Assembly: GCA_012840385.1 (NCBI GenBank)
Contig: DULK01000078.1
Span: forward strand, 1-64,000
From: Syntrophomonadaceae bacterium
GTDB taxonomy: Bacteria; Bacillota; DSM-12270; Thermacetogeniales; Thermacetogeniaceae
Length of the DNA stretch: 64,000 nucleotides
Reading direction: 5' to 3'
The notes beneath the pieces are model-generated. The model saw nothing but the letters and a program-made list of their open reading frames with translations. It had not been told where the DNA came from and made no database searches. The translations under genes and the position numbers were made by a program. Of the stretch, positions 62,232 through 64,000 are shown piece by piece. The first letter of the stretch is position 1. The number at the start of each line of letters is the position of its first letter.

Positions 62232-62246
62232 TTTGTTCTACGCCCC

Positions 62247-62708
62247 TCAGGATTCTTTGCTGTCGATGAACCTGATCGCCTTGTCGATAAAGAGAATACC
62301 GTCAAGGTGATCGATCTCGTGTTGAAGCGCACGCGCCAGTAAGCCGTTGGCTCGAACTTTGACAACTTTTCCAGCACGGTCCAAACCCTTGACTTCTACC
62401 TGTTCGGCACGCTTGACCTCTCCGGCTACCCCCGGGATGCTCAGGCAGCCCTCTACCGCAATATCTTCCCCACGACTGCCGATTATCTCAGGATTAACAA
62501 GCTCCAGCAGGCCATCTCCGGCATCCACCACGATAACCCGTTTGGAAATACCGATCTGGGGAGCAGCCAAACCCACCCCCTTTGCAGCATACATGGTATC
62601 GGCCAGGTTATCCAGCAGCTTGAGGATGTTCTTGTTAATCACAGGAACCGGACGTGCCTTTTCGCGCAGCACCTGATCCCCCAGCTCCACAATTCTGTAT
62701 ACCGCCAT
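62247..62708 (-). CDS. def: Peptide deformylase
   Basis: 153 residues. Motif 1 [10 protein letters not shown] (44-53), motif 2 EGCLSIPG with Cys88, motif 3 QHEIDHLDG with His130, Glu131 and His134 bind the metal. It removes the formyl group from new proteins. It stands between priA and fmt. Confidence 0.97.
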   Translation of the reverse strand: MAVYRIVELGDQVLREKARPVPVINKNILKLLDNLADTMYAAKGVGLAAPQIGISKRVIVVDAGDGLLELVNPEIIGSRGEDIAVEGCLSIPGVAGEVKRAEQVEVKGLDRAGKVVKVRANGLLARALQHEIDHLDGILFIDKAIRFIDSKES

Positions 62709-62750
62709 AGTTTTTGAGACACCTCGCAGCGCAAAATCTAATGCAATTTA

Positions 62751-64000
62751 TTAAAATCCATAAGGATCAACTTCAATACCAATTATAACATTAGTTTTTT
62801 TCCGGTAGCCCTGAATGCATGCACGAAGCTTGCCGTGAATGCCGCTACAATCCCCCTTCAGGATTAGCTGCCACCTGAAGCGGTTTTTCACACGCCGGAC
62901 AGGAGATTGGGCAGGCCCCAGGACGGTCAGGTTTTCGTTTTGAAATATACTTCGCAGGTCCTCCGCCAGGGCCATCGCCAACGAGGCAACCTCCTGTTCT
63001 TTTTCTCCGGTAAGTCGCAAGCGTATTAAATCCCCAAAAGGGGGATACCCGAGAAATTCCCGGGACCGGGCTTCCTCCTTGTAGAACACATTATAGTCAT
63101 TGCTGCAGGCTGCCACAATACTATAATGGTCAGGGAAATAAGTCTGCACAACAACCTCCCCGGGCAATTGGCCGCGGCCGGCCCGGCCGGCAACCTGGGC
63201 AAGCAGTTGATAGGTTCTCTCTGCAGCCCGGTAATCGGGAAGATTCAGGGCCAGATCTGCATTCAATACTCCTACCAGGGTTACCCAGGGGAAATCATGA
63301 CCCTTTGCCACCATCTGGGTACCAAGCAGGATGTCGGTTTCTCTTCTTGCAAATTCGCCTAATATTCTGGAAAAAGATCCTTTTTTTCGGGTCGTATCAA
63401 AATCAAGCCGCTGCAGGCTTGCACCGGGATACAAACTTCTGATTTCCTGTTCGACCCTTTGGATCCCGGTTCCCAGAAAAGATAACCTCTTTGAACACCC
63501 ACACCAGGGGCAGCGGTCCGGCAGGGAAGTTTTATGGTTGCAATAGTGGCACTGCAGGCTTCGGGTAGCTTGATGATAAACAAGAGATATGGAGCAGTGT
63601 TTACACCTTAACACATAGCCGCACTCAGAACAGAAGACGAGTGGTGCATACCCCCGGCGATTGAGAAACAGGATCACCTGTTCTTTTCGTTCCAGGCGGA
63701 GCGCAATCTGCTCCCGCAAATACCGGCTTATCAAACCAGAACTCCCTGCCCGGTGTTCAGATCTGAGATCAATAACAGTGATCCGGGGCAACTTACGTCC
63801 TGAAGGTCTCTGGTGCATGGTCAACATCCTGTAATTGCCTTTGACGGCATGCGTAAAGCTTTCCAGGGAGGGAGTGGCACTCCCGAGCACAAGGACCGCC
63901 CTGTTGTAACGGGCGCGCTGACAGGCAACGTCACGGGCATGGTAGTAAGGCTGTTCCTGCTGTTTGTAAGAGGGATCGTGCTCTTCATCAACGATAATCA
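62751..64000 (-). CDS. priA: Primosomal protein N' (PriA helicase), partial
   Basis: The C-terminal 416 or so residues are in the window; the start lies beyond position 64000. Visible motifs: LIIVDEEHDPSYKQQEQPYY (D-E-E-H), LVLGSATPSLES, zinc cysteines in CSECGYVLRCKHC and CHYC..CPWCG, ILLGTQMVAKGHDFPWVTLV, and VAGRAGRGQLPGEVVVQTY. PriA restarts collapsed replication forks. An apparent start at 63890 is only an internal GTG. It is upstream of def-fmt, a frequent order. Confidence 0.95.
   Translation of the reverse strand, partial: IIVDEEHDPSYKQQEQPYYHARDVACQRARYNRAVLVLGSATPSLESFTHAVKGNYRMLTMHQRPSGRKLPRITVIDLRSEHRAGSSGLISRYLREQIALRLERKEQVILFLNRRGYAPLVFCSECGYVLRCKHCSISLVYHQATRSLQCHYCNHKTSLPDRCPWCGCSKRLSFLGTGIQRVEQEIRSLYPGASLQRLDFDTTRKKGSFSRILGEFARRETDILLGTQMVAKGHDFPWVTLVGVLNADLALNLPDYRAAERTYQLLAQVAGRAGRGQLPGEVVVQTYFPDHYSIVAACSNDYNVFYKEEARSREFLGYPPFGDLIRLRLTGEKEQEVASLAMALAEDLRSIFQNENLTVLGPAQSPVRRVKNRFRWQLILKGDCSGIHGKLRACIQGYRKKTNVIIGIEVDPYGF

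Overview
The window is about 64 kb of a moderate-GC, spore-forming, low-GC-type Gram-positive bacterium (Firmicutes, class Clostridia, most like the Peptococcaceae/Thermoanaerobacterales group). Evidence: spore genes (gpr, two alpha/beta SASPs, spoVS, ylbJ), the Firmicutes blocks fapR-plsX-fabH-fabK-fabD-fabG-acpP-fabF-rnc-smc-ftsY and ylxM-ffh-rpsP-khpA-rimM-trmD-rplS-lepB-ylqF-rnhB, strong AGGAGG ribosome sites and an FMN riboswitch. Pta-AckA, FabK and a SAM by-product salvage cluster fit an anaerobe. No rRNA, tRNA, IS element, prophage or CRISPR array was seen. The window opens with a run of 15 C and may be a contig end.

Almost all genes lie on the minus strand, so transcription runs from right to left. 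Only four genes are on the plus strand: a small CBM protein (773), ylbJ (37317), gpr (41156) and rpmB (47290).

Right to left: (1) 64000-51827: priA (cut by the window edge), def, fmt, DUF116, rsmB, then a cell-wall/signalling block fhaA, FHA-FtsW/RodA fusion, pbpA, PASTA kinase, rsgA, rpe. (2) 51840-48059: FMN riboswitch and ribD-ribE-ribBA-ribH, then a YfcE-type phosphodiesterase. (3) 47478-42938: rpmB divergent from asp23-yloV-recG. (4) 42731-38570: two SASPs convergent with gpr, a family-4 uracil-DNA glycosylase, a hairpin-rich non-coding stretch, rsmD, coaD and a coiled-coil protein. (5) 38573-34703: ylbJ, and pta-ackA. (6) 34590-21211: DUF177-rpmF, the FapR-controlled fatty-acid operon, rnc, spoVS, smc, ftsY. 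(7) 21214-17380: mtnP-mtnA-class II aldolase-mtaD, inserted between ftsY and ylxM-ffh. (8) 17366-8116: SRP, ribosomal-protein, tRNA-modification and secretion genes, then FliK-like/FlhB-like proteins, an HD-GYP protein and YraN. (9) 7978-1169: a LarA-like protein, a GlcD/GlcF oxidase pair, DUF3786, ComM-type ATPase and a DUF151 nuclease.

Most of the window is core housekeeping. The less ordinary items are the FhaB-RodA fusion with no PP2C gene beside it, the mtn-aldolase cluster, a hairpin-rich non-coding region at 40271-40492, a possible pseudoknot over the ribosome site of the CBM gene, and RecG whose N-terminal part seems to need an ATT start codon.
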